From Epiperipatus broadwayi (taxonomy: Eukaryota; Onychophora; Udeonychophora; Euonychophora; Peripatidae): a stretch of 64,000 nucleotides of DNA. How positions within the stretch are numbered: position 1 is the first letter of the stretch; each line of letters opens with the position of its first letter. Positions 1 to 12,104 of this stretch are shown here, piece by piece. Location of the stretch: assembly GCA_028023455.1 (NCBI GenBank), contig JAQFVV010012496.1, positions 1,798,001-1,862,000 of the forward strand, in the 5' to 3' direction. The notes under the pieces were generated by a model that searched no databases, was not told where the DNA came from, and saw only the letters and a list, made by a program, of their open reading frames with translations. The translations under genes and the position numbers were made by a program.

Positions 1-472
1 ATCAGTGTTAGGAGAGATGAGCATGCTAATGCAGTTAAACAACACTCATCATCATCAGCACTCTCACTCCATACTATAGATTCAGGTCATAAAATTGATT
101 TTTCTAGTACCAGGATCATATCCAGATGTGATAATCTCTACCAATGCAAAATTAGAGAAGCCATTGAGATACTTAAAAGGCCAGATTGTATCAATAAGTG
201 AGATGATACATGTAAACTTCCTCCTATTTGGAAAGATTTTTTTAAAAAACATTCCTAAATTTAACATTTTTTGCTATTTGGTGGAATTTTAACATTTTAT
301 TCAAATCAGTGATTGTAGCGCCTCTACAACCATCTTTCTATCTTTTATAACTCTGTGAATGGCTTGTGTGACCAAGTCGAAATGTCAGTATATTAAATTA
401 AAAGTTTTTAACACGGATGAACCCGCAAAATATGTATTTTATATATTTAACCCGTGCAAATCTTCATTTTAA
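1..472. other. Non-coding AT-rich DNA, no feature recognised
   Basis: Short open frames exist on both strands between about 80 and 290 (61 and 65 codons). They overlap each other on opposite strands, carry no domain I recognise and have no promoter context, so I regard them as chance frames. Confidence 0.5.
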
Positions 473-473
473 C

Positions 474-507
<34 letters not shown>

Positions 508-509
508 TA
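473..509. repeat. (TA)n(TG)n microsatellite
   Basis: Alternating TA passes into TG repeats. The same TA-to-TG compound arrangement recurs near 11,095, 25,360, 39,625 and 53,290. Confidence 0.9.
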
Positions 510-674
510 TAATCATTATTTAATTATTACCTTTTATGTATTATACATTTTACTTTTTTTTAATAATATGTAAAAGATATTAATTAAATAATGATTACAA
601 GATTTATATATAAAATGTAAAATTATATATTCATGTATATTTATATTCATGTATTTGTATTGTTTGTTATAGTT

Positions 675-707
675 CTGAAGAAGATTGCTGGGGCAATCGA
701 AACTGTC
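675..707 (+). ncRNA. Hammerhead-like core (weak stem I)
   Basis: CTGAAGA (675-681) matches CUGANGA. A six-pair stem II follows, GATTGC (683-688) with GCAATC (693-698) around a TGGG loop, then GAAA (699-702) and a GTC cleavage-type triplet (705-707). Stem III would be only A-U plus C-G around one base. The flanks do not give a convincing stem I, so this is either a decayed ribozyme or a look-alike. The related motif GAAGAAGACTGCAGGACAGT recurs at 24.6-26.0 kb. Confidence 0.4.
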
Positions 708-879
708 GTATTAGGTTGTAAAAAAAGCATTGTAAAAGTAATAAAAAACATAGATGATATGATATTAATATTAAATGGTTAGAAAATAATTGATGTTTGT
801 TAATGTAAAATAAAAGGGAGAAAAAAATACTTTTTATAATAGCAAAAAATAACTATACAGTGTAACTACAAGCAGTATT

Positions 880-1420
880 GCATTTAATACATGATTTCAA
901 TTACACTCTACCCCAAAAAATATAAACAAACAAACAAAAACATAAATAAACAAACAAAAAACATTAAAATTTGTGAATTTTATGGTATTCAAGCAGTCAT
1001 TTTTTCTTCTTTTAAAGCCAAACATGGTCATGTTTAAAAAAACAAAAAAGAAAATTTTATGAATAAATTTTACAATACACCAGTAGCCAGTTTTTCAGCT
1101 CAGAGTGCCACACACAATTATGTTTACTGATTTTTTTTTCAGTTTGTGTTAAAAGGACATATATTTTGTTCTTCCTTTATTACCCTTTCTGAATTTGATG
1201 TGCAATAAAATGTTTTCTAAGCATAATACTAAAGGTTTTACAAAAACTTTAGACTGTATTAGAAATTGCAACTGTTTTAAAAATGTCAGGCGATCCTAAT
1301 TTTTTGATAACAAGACCACTATTATGTTCCTACAAGAAAATAGGAGTTATTGAGATAAAAGAATATTTTCCAAAGCATATTTAATAGTGATGATTCACCT
1401 ATTCATCAATTAAACTGGAA
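880..1420. repeat. Old interspersed repeat, copy 1
   Basis: This stretch is collinear with 11,265-11,770. Both have a block of AAACAAACAAA-type units, then TTCAGTTT, then an ATTTGATGT...ATAAAATxTTTTCTAA segment. The copies are heavily diverged, carry no coding potential and belong to an unknown family. Confidence 0.55.
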
Positions 1421-1440
1421 TAACTGGCCATCTATATATA

Positions 1441-2080
1441 CTGAACAAATGATAAGAATATGTGTAAGAGAGTATGGTCTAAGTCAACTGATGATAAGCT
1501 GATTCAGCAAGAAATGTGCATTTTTGGGAATTAGAAATCTTTTTTTCACATCCTTGGTCATATGTTTATAATTACATCCCTCCACAAGGTATTAAAATTG
1601 GATGAAAACCACTCCTTACCTTGCATGAGAGTGGTGTAGTGAAAATTACATTATGCAAACATTATTCATTAAGTGAATAAACTCTAGTTTAATGAATGAG
1701 TAATAAAAATTTGTAATATACTTCCATCAACTAATTTGTATCAAAATTATCAGGGCAATAAATTTGACCCTTATAATTAAACTGTAGTAATTGTCTGTCT
1801 GAACAAATGATAAGGATATGTGTAAGATATTGTGGTTTTGGATGAGTGCTGAATCAACATGAAATATGCATATTTGGGAAACATACATATTTTTCACATG
1901 GGTCATGTGTTTATGGTTGCAAGGTTGTTAAAAGCAAATAGAAAACAATCCATACCTTTCATGATAGTAATGTAGTAAAAATTACACTACACAACAGGAA
2001 GATCATTTATTAAATGAATAATCTCTAGTGTAATGAATGACTAATACAAAATATTATTCTCACTATTTTATTTTAAAAAT
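1441..2080 (+). repeat. Tandem dimer of a ~358-bp hammerhead-bearing repeat (retrozyme-like)
   Basis: Two head-to-tail units start with the same string CTGAACAAATGATAAG at 1441 and 1799, a period of 358 bp. They share CATATGTTTATxxTTxCA-like, TACCTTxCATGA-type and TAATGAATGA(G/C)TAATA blocks. Unit 1 contains a complete hammerhead core (1478-1535). Unit 2 has the equivalent positions with a decayed first core segment but intact GAAA (1861-1864) and a palindromic ATATGCATAT stem III. Tandem units of a few hundred bases, each with a small type I hammerhead, are the hallmark of retrozymes. No tRNA-primer site or LTR was identified, so the assignment is by analogy. Confidence 0.6.
1478..1535 (+). 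ncRNA. Type I hammerhead ribozyme, unit 1 of the tandem repeat
   Basis: The core segment CTGATGA is at 1488-1494. Stem II is GCTG (1498-1501) with CAGC (1505-1508). GAAA is at 1511-1514. Stem III is the short near-palindrome ATGTGCAT, and cleavage would fall after a UH dinucleotide around 1521-1523. Stem I forms from TCAA (1484-1487) with TTGG just downstream, plus an outer helix TCTAA (1478-1482) with TTAGA (1531-1535). All invariant core bases I can check are present. Activity is inferred, not shown. Confidence 0.6.
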
Positions 2081-2254
2081 AAAAATACAGTCATTATTTT
2101 GTTAATTCAGTGAATACATGAGTAAACACACTCTCCGTAAAATATATGTAAATGTATTCCTCATATTAATATTAATAACTATATTATTAATATATTTTTT
2201 AAAAAATGTTTAAACTGTAATCTTAATTTATATACAAAAAGCATCTATATTATA

Positions 2255-2305
2255 TACAGGTTCAGGATTCGAACTTAGATTTTCATATGACCAGATACCA
2301 CTGTG
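2255..2305 (-). repeat. Fragment of the HHR-A repeat family (tRNA-like box B end)
   Basis: The stretch GGATTCGAACTTAGATTTTC matches the outer end of the dispersed repeats at 19,078, 23,155 and 40,090. On the minus strand it reads as a tRNA T-loop-like box B (GTTCGAATCC). Only this end is present. Confidence 0.5.
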
Positions 2306-2576
2306 ACTTTTTTCTATACTAAAAGCAGAGGAAAATGTCTTTATTGGTTGGGTGTGTTAAGTACATCATGTCTAAATAATTTGATTTTTGATTGGTGACA
2401 TCTTTTTTTAATGTGAATTGACATACCAGTATATTTTAACAGTTTTAACAGTGTTGTGATTGTTCCATGATAAAGCTTTAAGTCTCATAAATTAACTTTT
2501 AGGGTGGGGTAATGCAACATTTTGATGATCACACTGTAAGTCACATTTTAGCAACTAATTTTTAGAGGTAAATAAG

Positions 2577-3400
2577 ATGGTAAATTTGAACTATGAAAAG
2601 TTGAAGCTATGGCAATTACCAGATACCAAAGCCAGCACTGTGACATTTCTACAGCAGAAAAACATTCTGCTGAAAGAAAAGATATATTTGCATAGCAAGA
2701 AAATGCAACTTGAGGTCCATAAACATCTTTGGACTTTCATCTGTAAGTTGTGTTCTTGCTGTCGGAAGTGTTCACTTCATAAAGGCAGCTGGTTTGAGGG
2801 ATTCCAAATACCCTTCATCAAATGTTTATGGTTACTTCATTACTGGAGCCATGATGAGATGACCATAGAGCATTCTGTCAATGATCTTGTTATGTCTCAA
2901 GGTGCTTTAGTCAGGTGGAAGGAGGTTCTCCTTGAATTGTGTCATGAAAGCCTTTTCTTCAAGGCTGTCCAGTCAAGTTGGAGGAGCAGGTTTGATAGTT
3001 GAGGTGGATGAAACACTTTTCAGTCAGCATAAGAACTACCAGGGAGAAATGCTTACTCAACAATGGATCTTTGGAGGGTTCTTCTGAGTGACTGGAGAAT
3101 GCTTTGCCACATCTGTTCCATAATGATCTCCATCCACCCTTCTGCAGGCCATACAGACCAATTTCAAGCCTGGATCCACCATTTACTCTGACTGCTGTAA
3201 GGGCTTTAAAACATCTGATTTGCAGGCTGCAGGGTTTAAACACTTCACTGTTAACCATTGCTACAACTTTGTTGACACTAAAATAGGTGCTCACACCTAA
3301 AACGTCAACCATCTTTGGGGATGTCTGAAGTCACAGAATAGAAAGCAGCATGGAACAGCCAGAAGTTCTATAGACAGTTACCTGTGTGAGGTCTTGTGAT
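2577..3400 (+). pseudogene. Merlin-type (IS1595/ISXO2-like) transposase relic
   Basis: The reading opens at an ATG and runs 141 codons before disruption. It contains a cysteine-rich segment (CKLCSCCRKC), then HKGSWFEG and the helix LWLLHYWSHD, the order seen in ISXO2-like DDE transposases. After a shift near 2990 another frame continues with VEVDETLF (the first catalytic Asp region), QQWIFGG, and IYSDCCKGF (second Asp region). Near the end comes NVNHLWGCLK, where the family usually has an acidic residue before the Trp. The relic has internal stops near 3086 and 3118, another at about 3297, and at least one frameshift. It is the ancestral cut-and-paste transposase of the Merlin superfamily and cannot be functional. 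I could not identify terminal inverted repeats. Confidence 0.75.
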
Positions 3401-4854
3401 GATGTCTTCACAAGGCCAGAGGTGTTTTTCATGAAATCTTATGTGAGGTGCAGATAAAGCAGAAGTAGTCCTTTTTTGTTGTTTTTATAAAGCTTTTGTT
3501 TCGGTTATGATGTTTGGCATTCCATGGACAGTTTCAGGTTCATGTGTTGGTTTCTCATTTATGTGTTGACTTGTTTGTTAAAACTTTTTGGCCATGGAAA
3601 TGTTGTTCAAGATGTTTGAACGATTTTCTCAAGAGAGTGTAGATTAGTGAAATTTTAATTATTTTAGTAAACTATTGGTTAAATTATTGATTTAGGGGTA
3701 AATATATTTGATGCAGATGTTTTATTATTATAAAAGTAATGATAATTTGTCTCCCTTTAATTATTGGCAAAAAAATTTAAAAATAAATTATCTAAACATA
3801 CACACAAAAAAAACCATTGTCCCATTAATTCTGATCAATAAAATTTAAAAAAAAAAGAACGTAAATTTGTATCAAAATAAACATGTCTCTCTTTAATAAT
3901 TGTCAAAAAAATTCAATAAAAAATGTGGTATTTTTCCGATTTTCTAAAAACAAAAAAAAACAAACTATTTTAATATTATTTTCTAGAAAGAATTTATAAA
4001 CCAAAAACGCAATAATCGCTGGCGTGGAAACTTTATGTCTATGTGTTTTTGTTTAGCATCAATGATATCAAACAGCTGACGTGATAGATCAGAATACTAC
4101 CCTACAATTTTTTATATACCAATAAATAAATAAATATAAATTATATTAGAGCATTAATAAAGGAGGATATCTATCTTTATTATTAAAGGAGGTTGTTTTT
4201 GGTAACATATTAATAAGGTGGTCATTGATATTGTTTAAGTGCTTTCTGTTTTCAATAAATTTGCATATATATATACACACACCTGGGTCTCATTTTATGT
4301 GGTAGATAGGTTCCTCAGAAAATGCGCACAAAAGAAGTTGCACAAAAATAGACTTAACTTACATTGAAAAATGGGGGATAGGTTCTGTGATTTTCAGAAA
4401 TCGCATAAAAGCAAAGCAACAAGGAAAAATTACTTTAAAATTCACATTAAAAAAATAAAATAAAGTATGACTAATAAAAAATTTCAAATATTTGAAAAAA
4501 ATTAATACAATACAAACTTTTTTTACTTTTTTTATTAACTACAGTATTTAATTTTACATTTTTTCATATATATTTTAATCATTACCACTATTTGTCAGCA
4601 TGAAAGAAGAAAAACTAAGGATAAAATATAATTAATTATGTACAAAAGCTCGAAGCAATTTTTAAAATTGGAAAGCTACACTATCATAAAAAATTGGTAA
4701 GTCTGTTTCATCTATATGACTCTTTCTGACAAAGTTTTTTTAATATATTGTTCATGAATTAATATTAATTAGTTAACAATAGATTATTATATTTAGTATT
4801 AATTTACTTTACACAAAGTCATTGTGTTTGTCCGTATAGTTATATTCCATAAAT
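3401..4854. other. Non-coding AT-rich DNA
   Basis: The interval holds poly-A and poly-T runs, a short TA/CA microsatellite at about 4,265-4,285 and no open frame of interest. The stretch 4,290-4,440 (GGTTCCTCAGAAAATGCGCA and what follows) has the look of a decayed dispersed repeat that I could not place. Confidence 0.4.
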
Positions 4855-4975
4855 ACTTGAACTTTGCATAGATTTGCATAACATTAGACATTCAGTCACT
4901 TCACAAAGAGCTATGATTATGAGAGCCATGTCTCTCGAAAGCACTCAGCCTATGACTGATATTAAATATTAGCTT
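4855..4975 (+). mobile_element. Penelope-like element 3' untranslated fragment
   Basis: This matches the 3' ends of the PLE copies at 33.9-35.7 kb and 43.1-43.2 kb. Shared blocks are TTTGCATAxxTTTGCATAA, then GCTATGATTATGAGAG, a short hairpin GAGAG/CTCTC, and CGAAAGCACTCAGCC. No coding part remains. Confidence 0.55.
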
Positions 4976-6072
4976 TATGTTTATGCATTCATAGTGCTAG
5001 TATTGAATTAAGGATAATATTGTATATATATTTTATATTTTCCTTTTTTTTAATAGAATTTTATATACTAACTTTTTTGATTTTATAATTGAAACATCAA
5101 TCAGGAATACAGAGAGGGAAAAATAATAAAGAAATATTTTAATAAAATAAATAGTGGTGGTACACTATGGTGAAAAGAAGTTTAGCACTGCTTTTGACTA
5201 GTATAAATTAAATATTTTAATTTATAGTAATAATTGTCTTTATGGAAGCTATTGGAAAATATTACATAGTATCAAAATTATTTTTTATTATGTCTTATCA
5301 ATAGTCATATTCTCTAGTTTGTTTAACCACCGAGGTTAATCAATGCTAGATTATTGTTAACTAAACCAACATTCAACTGGCTCTGAACTAGATAATGTTC
5401 AATCTATTTCAGCAATTAATTTATAATACTAGCCGATAGTTCTTGGCATGAGACTTCAAGTTCATAATCCCATATTCCTAATTCATTTACATGCAAGTGT
5501 GTAAGACTTATCGTTACGAATCAATTTATGTTAGCAACAATGAATACTCCAATGATTATTATTGTTGTAAGTACTAATACTTTTACAACAAATCTCTAGC
5601 AAATAATGTTAGCAAATACCTCGTCAGCAGATGTACATACTGTGAATGAATATGCCCCATCCAATCTGCACACCTCCATTGTTCTGGGTAGTATCTCATG
5701 TCAGGATGTAATTAGCCAATAGTCTTCTAGTATATCACACTCTCCATGTTGGCAGAATTTATTTATTTTAGGGAAAGATATTGATGCATTTAGAATACTG
5801 CTACTCCCTGGAATAAAATATTGTTGAATTTTAAACTTGGCCTCAGTTTCATTTCCATTCTGGTCTTTCTTCAATTCAGTAAGGTATCATAAATTAAATA
5901 AACCAATATTGTAGGTTGAGATACTTTTGCCCAAGATACTGCTTAGTGTTTATGGGATGACCATATTATAAAACATTTGAGCCTGGGTTACTGGTGGCCC
6001 CTTGATGGGCACTGGTTAATGGTGCCAGCTCAAACAAATAGAAATGTCCAGATAATTCAGATCTCTTAGACC

Positions 6073-6077
<5 letters not shown>
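4976..6077. other. Non-coding DNA, nothing recognised
   Basis: This is less A+T-biased than its surroundings near 5,600-6,050. I see no open frame, inverted repeat or RNA signature. Confidence 0.4.
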
Positions 6078-6166
<89 letters not shown>

Positions 6167-6170
6167 ATAA
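6078..6170. repeat. (TA)n microsatellite
   Basis: About 90 bp of nearly pure TA. It forms the left border of the first 2.1-kb repeat, whose right partner also ends in TA repeats. Confidence 0.95.
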
Positions 6171-8286
6171 TGTAATGGGCACATATGATGTTACATTATT
6201 TTTTTATTAGTAAACATGAAAAAAATAAAAGTTCACCAATAAAAACTTTTTTTTTAAGAATTAAAAATTGGAAATTAAAAAAATCATCTTAAACTCGTAT
6301 ATATATAAAATCGCACTGATAAAAAAAATTATTAAAATAAAACTTTATTAAAAATAGAAAAACTAAATTTTTCAACAAAAAGATTTAGAGATAAAAATAT
6401 ATCTTTAAGTTTGCAAAAAAAATTAATTGGTGTTATTGAAAAATGGAAATGATTGTTTTAATTAGTTAAATATAAACTAGCCCTTGGGAATTTAAAATGT
6501 ATAAGCAAAGGTCAGATAGGAGAGAAAAACAATGGAATCGGATGTCAGCGAAAGGACCATCACATCGATGATGTAATGTCAATTGAATCCTTAAAATTAA
6601 TATAAAAGGAAAAGTTTGGAAATTATTAGAGTTATTACAAGAGGACTGAGATGTGTTAAGTCGGAGAGTTGGTGATGAAGGGATTAAAAGACGCACTTTC
6701 AATTCCTTCAGTTGTTATAAAAAAACGGAAAATGAACATCTCTTTTCCTATATTAAGGACCACAGGATCATCGTGGATTTAACGCTGGATTCCACATGGC
6801 AAGCAACGGATAACTAATGAACATTTTTAAAACCGTAAGCACGTTATGAACTTAAATGAAGATTAATTTGAAAACACTAAGAACTTTAAAATATAAACTT
6901 TCTCAGTATTTAATTTATAGAATTAGATCCCTATCTGACCAAACTAAATTATTTATTAATTAGTTATAATTTTATTTGATGTATTTCTTTTTTGTAAAAT
7001 CATTTCCATTTATTTTTTTTGTTCTTTAAGTTTTATTTATGATTTTTGTTTTGCGATAAATTAAATTATATAAATGTTAAACTTAAGTCGAGCGTGAATG
7101 GCTATATAGATTTGTAAAGTTTTATTAGGGGAGGGTAATCTTAGGTTATTCATTTCGTAGTTGAATTAGGTCAATGGATTGGATATATTGGTGTAATTAG
7201 TAGATGTAATACGAGATTCGCTACGGGCAGAATCGCTATTATACGCTGCATACTTCCCTTTTGCCTACGGAATGCGATCGTAAGTCGGCAAAATGACCGC
7301 AGTCCTTTCCTATGGAGTTTTTTTTTATTGCTCTTGTCAGATAAATGTAGTATTCCTATCTGATGAGAGGCAATTTCTTCTCTTAACCTTTTATGCTGTC
7401 ATAGTCGTATTACATTGAATACATTGATATATCAGATGGATTGAAGTTGGTTTGAGTGCAAACTTTTGGCCTAGGGTTAAACAAGGATAGAATATTTTCT
7501 TTTCAAATGCAAATCTATGTAGTCTATTTATACTCGACACTCTAAATAAAAATGCATTAAATTTAAGTTGGGTATAGATGCTCGCATGGGTTCATTATCG
7601 GTTAATTATGTTTTTGGTTTTCATATTTGATCAAAATATATAGACATTCGGTAAATACTGATACCTTATGGTGAGTATCTAAGATGTATTTATTTCAGAT
7701 GTCTTATAAGTTGTTGGTGTCTATGCGGTATCTTATGATGAACGCCAATGGGTTTCTTGTATTCCCTCTGCAATTGACATATTCAATGACTTTGTATTTT
7801 GATCGGTTATGTTTATTTGAAATTTTTTTAACCGTGTAATCTATGTAACCGATATATATTCAACATTATAAAACAAACTTTCATAAATCCATCTTTGTGA
7901 ACTTAATTAAAATGTAAACTTATAATATTATAAAAATTAAAATGTAAATTTAAATTCTAAATCAAGTTAAAATCCAAAGTAAAGGTTATTCTAAAATAAT
8001 GCTAAATTTTATATATATGTGCGTAAATAAATGTTTCTATGTTAATTACTGGCAGTGGCTTATTTTATTCTTTAAAAAAAAAAAATTCTTAGATAAGAAT
8101 TTATAAAATATAAATCTCTGCTATTCCACTGAGCTAGTGACAATGGGCTAACGACCGGAATCAACCAATTATAATTTTTTTTTAAACTTATGTATCTGCC
8201 TACTATATAAATTTTTCTAGGTTCAAATGCCTAGATGGGCCCTTATAGTGCAGATTATGTTAAGTCCTTTTTCCGGATCGTTATAA
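6171..8286 (+). repeat. 2.1-kb repeat, copy 1
   Basis: Nearly identical (a few percent difference by eye) to 8,973-11,096 in the same orientation. It starts TGTAATGGGCACATATGATG and ends TTTTTCCGGATCGTTATA. It includes the strings AACTAGCCCTTGGG and TATAAAAGG, the latter a TATA-like box at about 6,601. It has no long open frame. A third, more diverged relative lies at 51,230-53,290. It could be a long terminal repeat of an unknown retroelement or a non-coding DNA element. Confidence 0.7.
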
Positions 8287-8972
8287 CTGGCCATCCAACT
8301 TGGGCCGATCTTTAATAAACCAGTACCCTGAGCAATTTTTTTTCAAAATGAAATATTCTTATCTATTTACATAAAGCCGTATATGTTAAATCTTATAAAT
8401 GCACTGCCAGAAAGAAATAGCACATATATTAAACACGAGAAAGTATAAATAATTTTAAAACTAATTTTTTGTTAAAAAAAAAGTCAAAAGGTTGCAATTA
8501 ATATGTTTCTTTTTTTTAACGTGTAAAGGCGCACACACCACGTAAGTTTATGATCAAAATGTGGTACCTTATGATGAGTACCTTTGGGAATTACTTCAGT
8601 GTAACCCTATGTATGCATTTCAATCAGTCATAATTAAGTTGGTGGTATTTATAATTGTGCTGCAAATATACACGTTTAAACCCATTATTTTTTAAAACAT
8701 ATTTACCTCAATGCAACCTTCTTAAATAAATAATTTATAAAATTTGCTTGTCATGCCGTGTGTAAAAATAAAATGTATAAGAAAATAGAATTCTTGGGGG
8801 GAGGAGGCGTAGATGTAAATGGTCCTTAGGAAAGCGATAGTAAACATTTTCTTTTTGTATATAGTCTTTATACTAACCGAATGTTTTGTAAATTTTGTTA
8901 ATCGTGTACCATAATTACTAACCCTAAGTAAAAATTTTTTTTGTTCATTTTTTTTAAGCAAGTTTACTGATA
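8287..8972. other. Unique spacer between the two 2.1-kb repeats
   Basis: This 686-bp stretch has no close copy elsewhere in the window. A 79-codon minus-strand frame (8,722-8,961) resembles nothing I know. If the flanking repeats are LTRs this would be a vestigial internal region, but I see no convincing primer-binding site, and the left edge of copy 2 lacks a purine tract. Confidence 0.45.
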
Positions 8973-11095
8973 TGTAATTGGCACATATGACATTACATTA
9001 TTTTTTTATTAGTAAACATGGAAAAAATAAAAGTTCGCCAATAAAAACTTTTTTTTTAAGAATTAAAAATTGGAAATTAAAAAAATCATCTTAAACTCAT
9101 ATATATATAAAATTGCACTGATAAAAAAAATTATTAAAATAAAACTTTATTAAAAATAGAAAAACTAAATTTTTCAACAAAAAGATTTAGAGATAAAAAT
9201 ATATCTTTAAGTTTGCAAAAAAAATTAATTGGTGTTATTGAAAAATGGAAATGATTATTTTAATTAGTTAAATATAAACTAGCCCTTGGGCATTTAAAAT
9301 GTATAAGCAAAGGTCAGATAGGAGAAAAAAACAATGGAATCGGACCTCAACAAAAGGACCATCACATCGATGATGTAATGTCAATTGAATCCTTAAAATT
9401 AATATAAAAGAAAAAGTTTGGAAATTATTAGAGTTATTACAAGAGGACTGAGATGTGTTAAGTCAGAGAGTTGGTGATGAAGGGATTGAAAGATGCACTT
9501 TCAATTCCTTCAGTTGTTATAAAACAAAAGGAAAATGAACATCGCTTTTCCTATATTGAGGACAATGGGATCATCGTGGATTTAACGCTGGATTCCACAT
9601 GGCAAGCAACGAATAACTAATGAACATTTCTAAAACCGTAAGCACATTATGAACTTAAATGAAGATTAATTTGAAAACACTAAGAACTTTAAAATATAAA
9701 CTTTCTCAGTATTTAATTTATATAATTAGATTCCTATCTGACCAAACTAAATTATTTATTAATTAGTTATAATTTTATTTGATGTATTTTTTTTTTGTAA
9801 AATCATTTCCATTTATTTTTTTTGTTCTTTAAGTTTTATTTATGATTTTTGTTTTGCGATAAATTAAATTATATAAATGTTAAATTTAAGTCGGGCATGA
9901 ATGGCTATATAGATTTGTAAAGTTTTATTAGGGGAGGGTAATCTTAGGTTATTCATTTCATAGTTGAATTAGGTCAATGGATTGGATATATTGGTGTAAT
10001 TAGTAGATGTAGTACAAGATTCGCTTCAGACAGAATTGCTATTATACGCCGCACACTTCCCTTTTGCCTACGGAATGCGATTGTAAGTCGGCAAAATGAC
10101 TGCAGTCCTTTCCTATGGAGTTTTTTTTATTGCTCTTCTTGTCAGATAGATGTAGTATTTCTATCTGATGAGAGGCAATTTCTTCTCTTAACATTTTGTG
10201 CTGTCGTAGCCGTATTACATTGAATATATCGATATATCAGATGGATTGAAGTTGGTTTGACTGCGAACTTTTGGCCTAGGGTTAAACAAGGATAGAATAT
10301 TTTCTTTTCAAATGCAAATCTATGTAGTCTATTCATACTCGACACTCTAAATAAAGATGCATTAAATTTAAGTTGGGTATAGACACTTGCATGGGTTCGT
10401 TATCGGTTAATTATGTTTTTGGTTTTCATATTTGATCAAAATATATAGACATTCAGTAAATACTGATACCTTACGATGAGTATCTAAGATGTATTTATTT
10501 CAGATGTCTTATAAGTTATTGGTGTCTATGCGGTATCTTATGATGAATGCCAATGGGTTTCTTGTATTCTCTCTGCAATTGACGTATTCAATGACTTTGT
10601 ATTTTGATCAGTTATGTTTATTTGAAATGTTTTTAACCATGTAATCTATGTAACCGATCTATACTCAACATTATAAAACAAACTTTCATAAATCCATCTG
10701 TGCGAACTTAATTAAAATGTAAACTTATAATATTATAAAAATTAAAATGTAAATTTAAATTCTAAAATCAAGTTAAAATCCAAAGTAAAGGTTATTCTAA
10801 AATAATGCTAAATTTTATATATATGTGCGTAAATAAATGTTTGTATGTTAATTACTGGCAGTGGCTTATTTTATTCTTTAAAAAAAAAAAAAAATTCTTA
10901 GATACGAATTTATAAAATTTAAATCTCTGCTATTCCACTGAGCTAGTGACAATGGGCTAACGACTGGAATCAACCAATTATAATTTTTTTTTAAACTTAC
11001 GTACCTGCCTACTATATAAATTTTTCTAGGTTCAAATGGCTAGATGGCGCCCTTGTAGTGCAGATTACATTAAGTCCTTTTTCCGGTTCGTTATA

Positions 11096-11096
<1 letters not shown>
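8973..11096 (+). repeat. 2.1-kb repeat, copy 2
   Basis: Direct copy of 6,171-8,286, differing by scattered substitutions and small indels. It starts TGTAATTGGCACATATGACA and ends TTTTTCCGGTTCGTTATAA, then runs directly into a TA/TG microsatellite. The short frame at 10,142-10,345 is an accident of the repeat. Confidence 0.7.
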
Positions 11097-11128
<32 letters not shown>

Positions 11129-12104
11129 ATTGGTAAAGGCATACCTTTATAAATGAAGTATGATGGGTATGAAACATTATTGTTGTTTGACAAGTATTAC
11201 AAGCAATAGACTTAATAATTTGATAAAGTCCTTCAGTGTATTGGAGTCACAAATTATTCTGTGTGTAACTATGTGATTTCAATTATATGCTATCTATAGC
11301 AAAATGTAAACAAACAAACAAAAATGTAAATAAATCAACAACAAAAAATCACATTAAAATTCACAAATGTTAATATTCATCAACCTTTTTTTTTTCTCTA
11401 AGCCAAGCATGCCCAAATTACATATATTAATAAAGTATCTTCAGTTTATGCTGAAAGAACACCTATTTTAACCTTCTTTTATTATCAGTTCTTTTAATTT
11501 GATGTATAGTATTTTGCTTAATAAAATATTTTCTAAAAATAAAATTTTTACAAGATTTTAGAAAATTCATTAAACTTAATACAATTGGGAAGATAGTATT
11601 TTTTTGAAAAAGAGACAAGTCTATTTCTGAAAAAAAAAGGGAATATTGCCCAGAGCATATTTTGCTATTTAGTTTATTAAATTACTGTATGTGTTGTTGT
11701 TTTTTTATTCTTATTGCTTCAATAGATGCACGAGTGAACACACATTCAATAAAATAAATATTCTCTCTATTTATTATTAATAATTATATGGGTTTTTTTT
11801 TTAAAGAAAATAGATATTTGTGTGTCTTCCTGTCTACCAAGCTCTGCAGCCCATATTTTTGATAAATATACAGTTTCGGAGCCATCAAATATGTCTGAAA
11901 GGGATTGTTGGATTTAATATATATATATTTTTTTTCATTAATGTTATTTTAAAAATATATAAAATTGTCCAAATATTAATTACAATATTTAATTTTTTTT
12001 CCAATTTTCTGTTACTGAATATGTGTTATTATTAATTGTAATAAATAAAAGGTAAATATTATAACATGTAAATGCTGATGTTTAATATTAAAACAGTAAT
12101 CAAA
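11097..12104. repeat. TA/TG microsatellite, then old repeat copy 2 and AT-rich DNA
   Basis: The microsatellite covers roughly 11,092-11,130. The stretch 11,265-11,770 is collinear with 880-1,420. The 71-codon plus frame at 11,820 is low complexity and rejected as a gene. Confidence 0.5.

Noticed and set aside
7340-7380. CTGATGAG in the 2.1-kb repeat (also near 10,165) as a hammerhead
   Set aside because: CTATCTGATGAGAGG is followed by no GAAA at the required distance and no closing helix.
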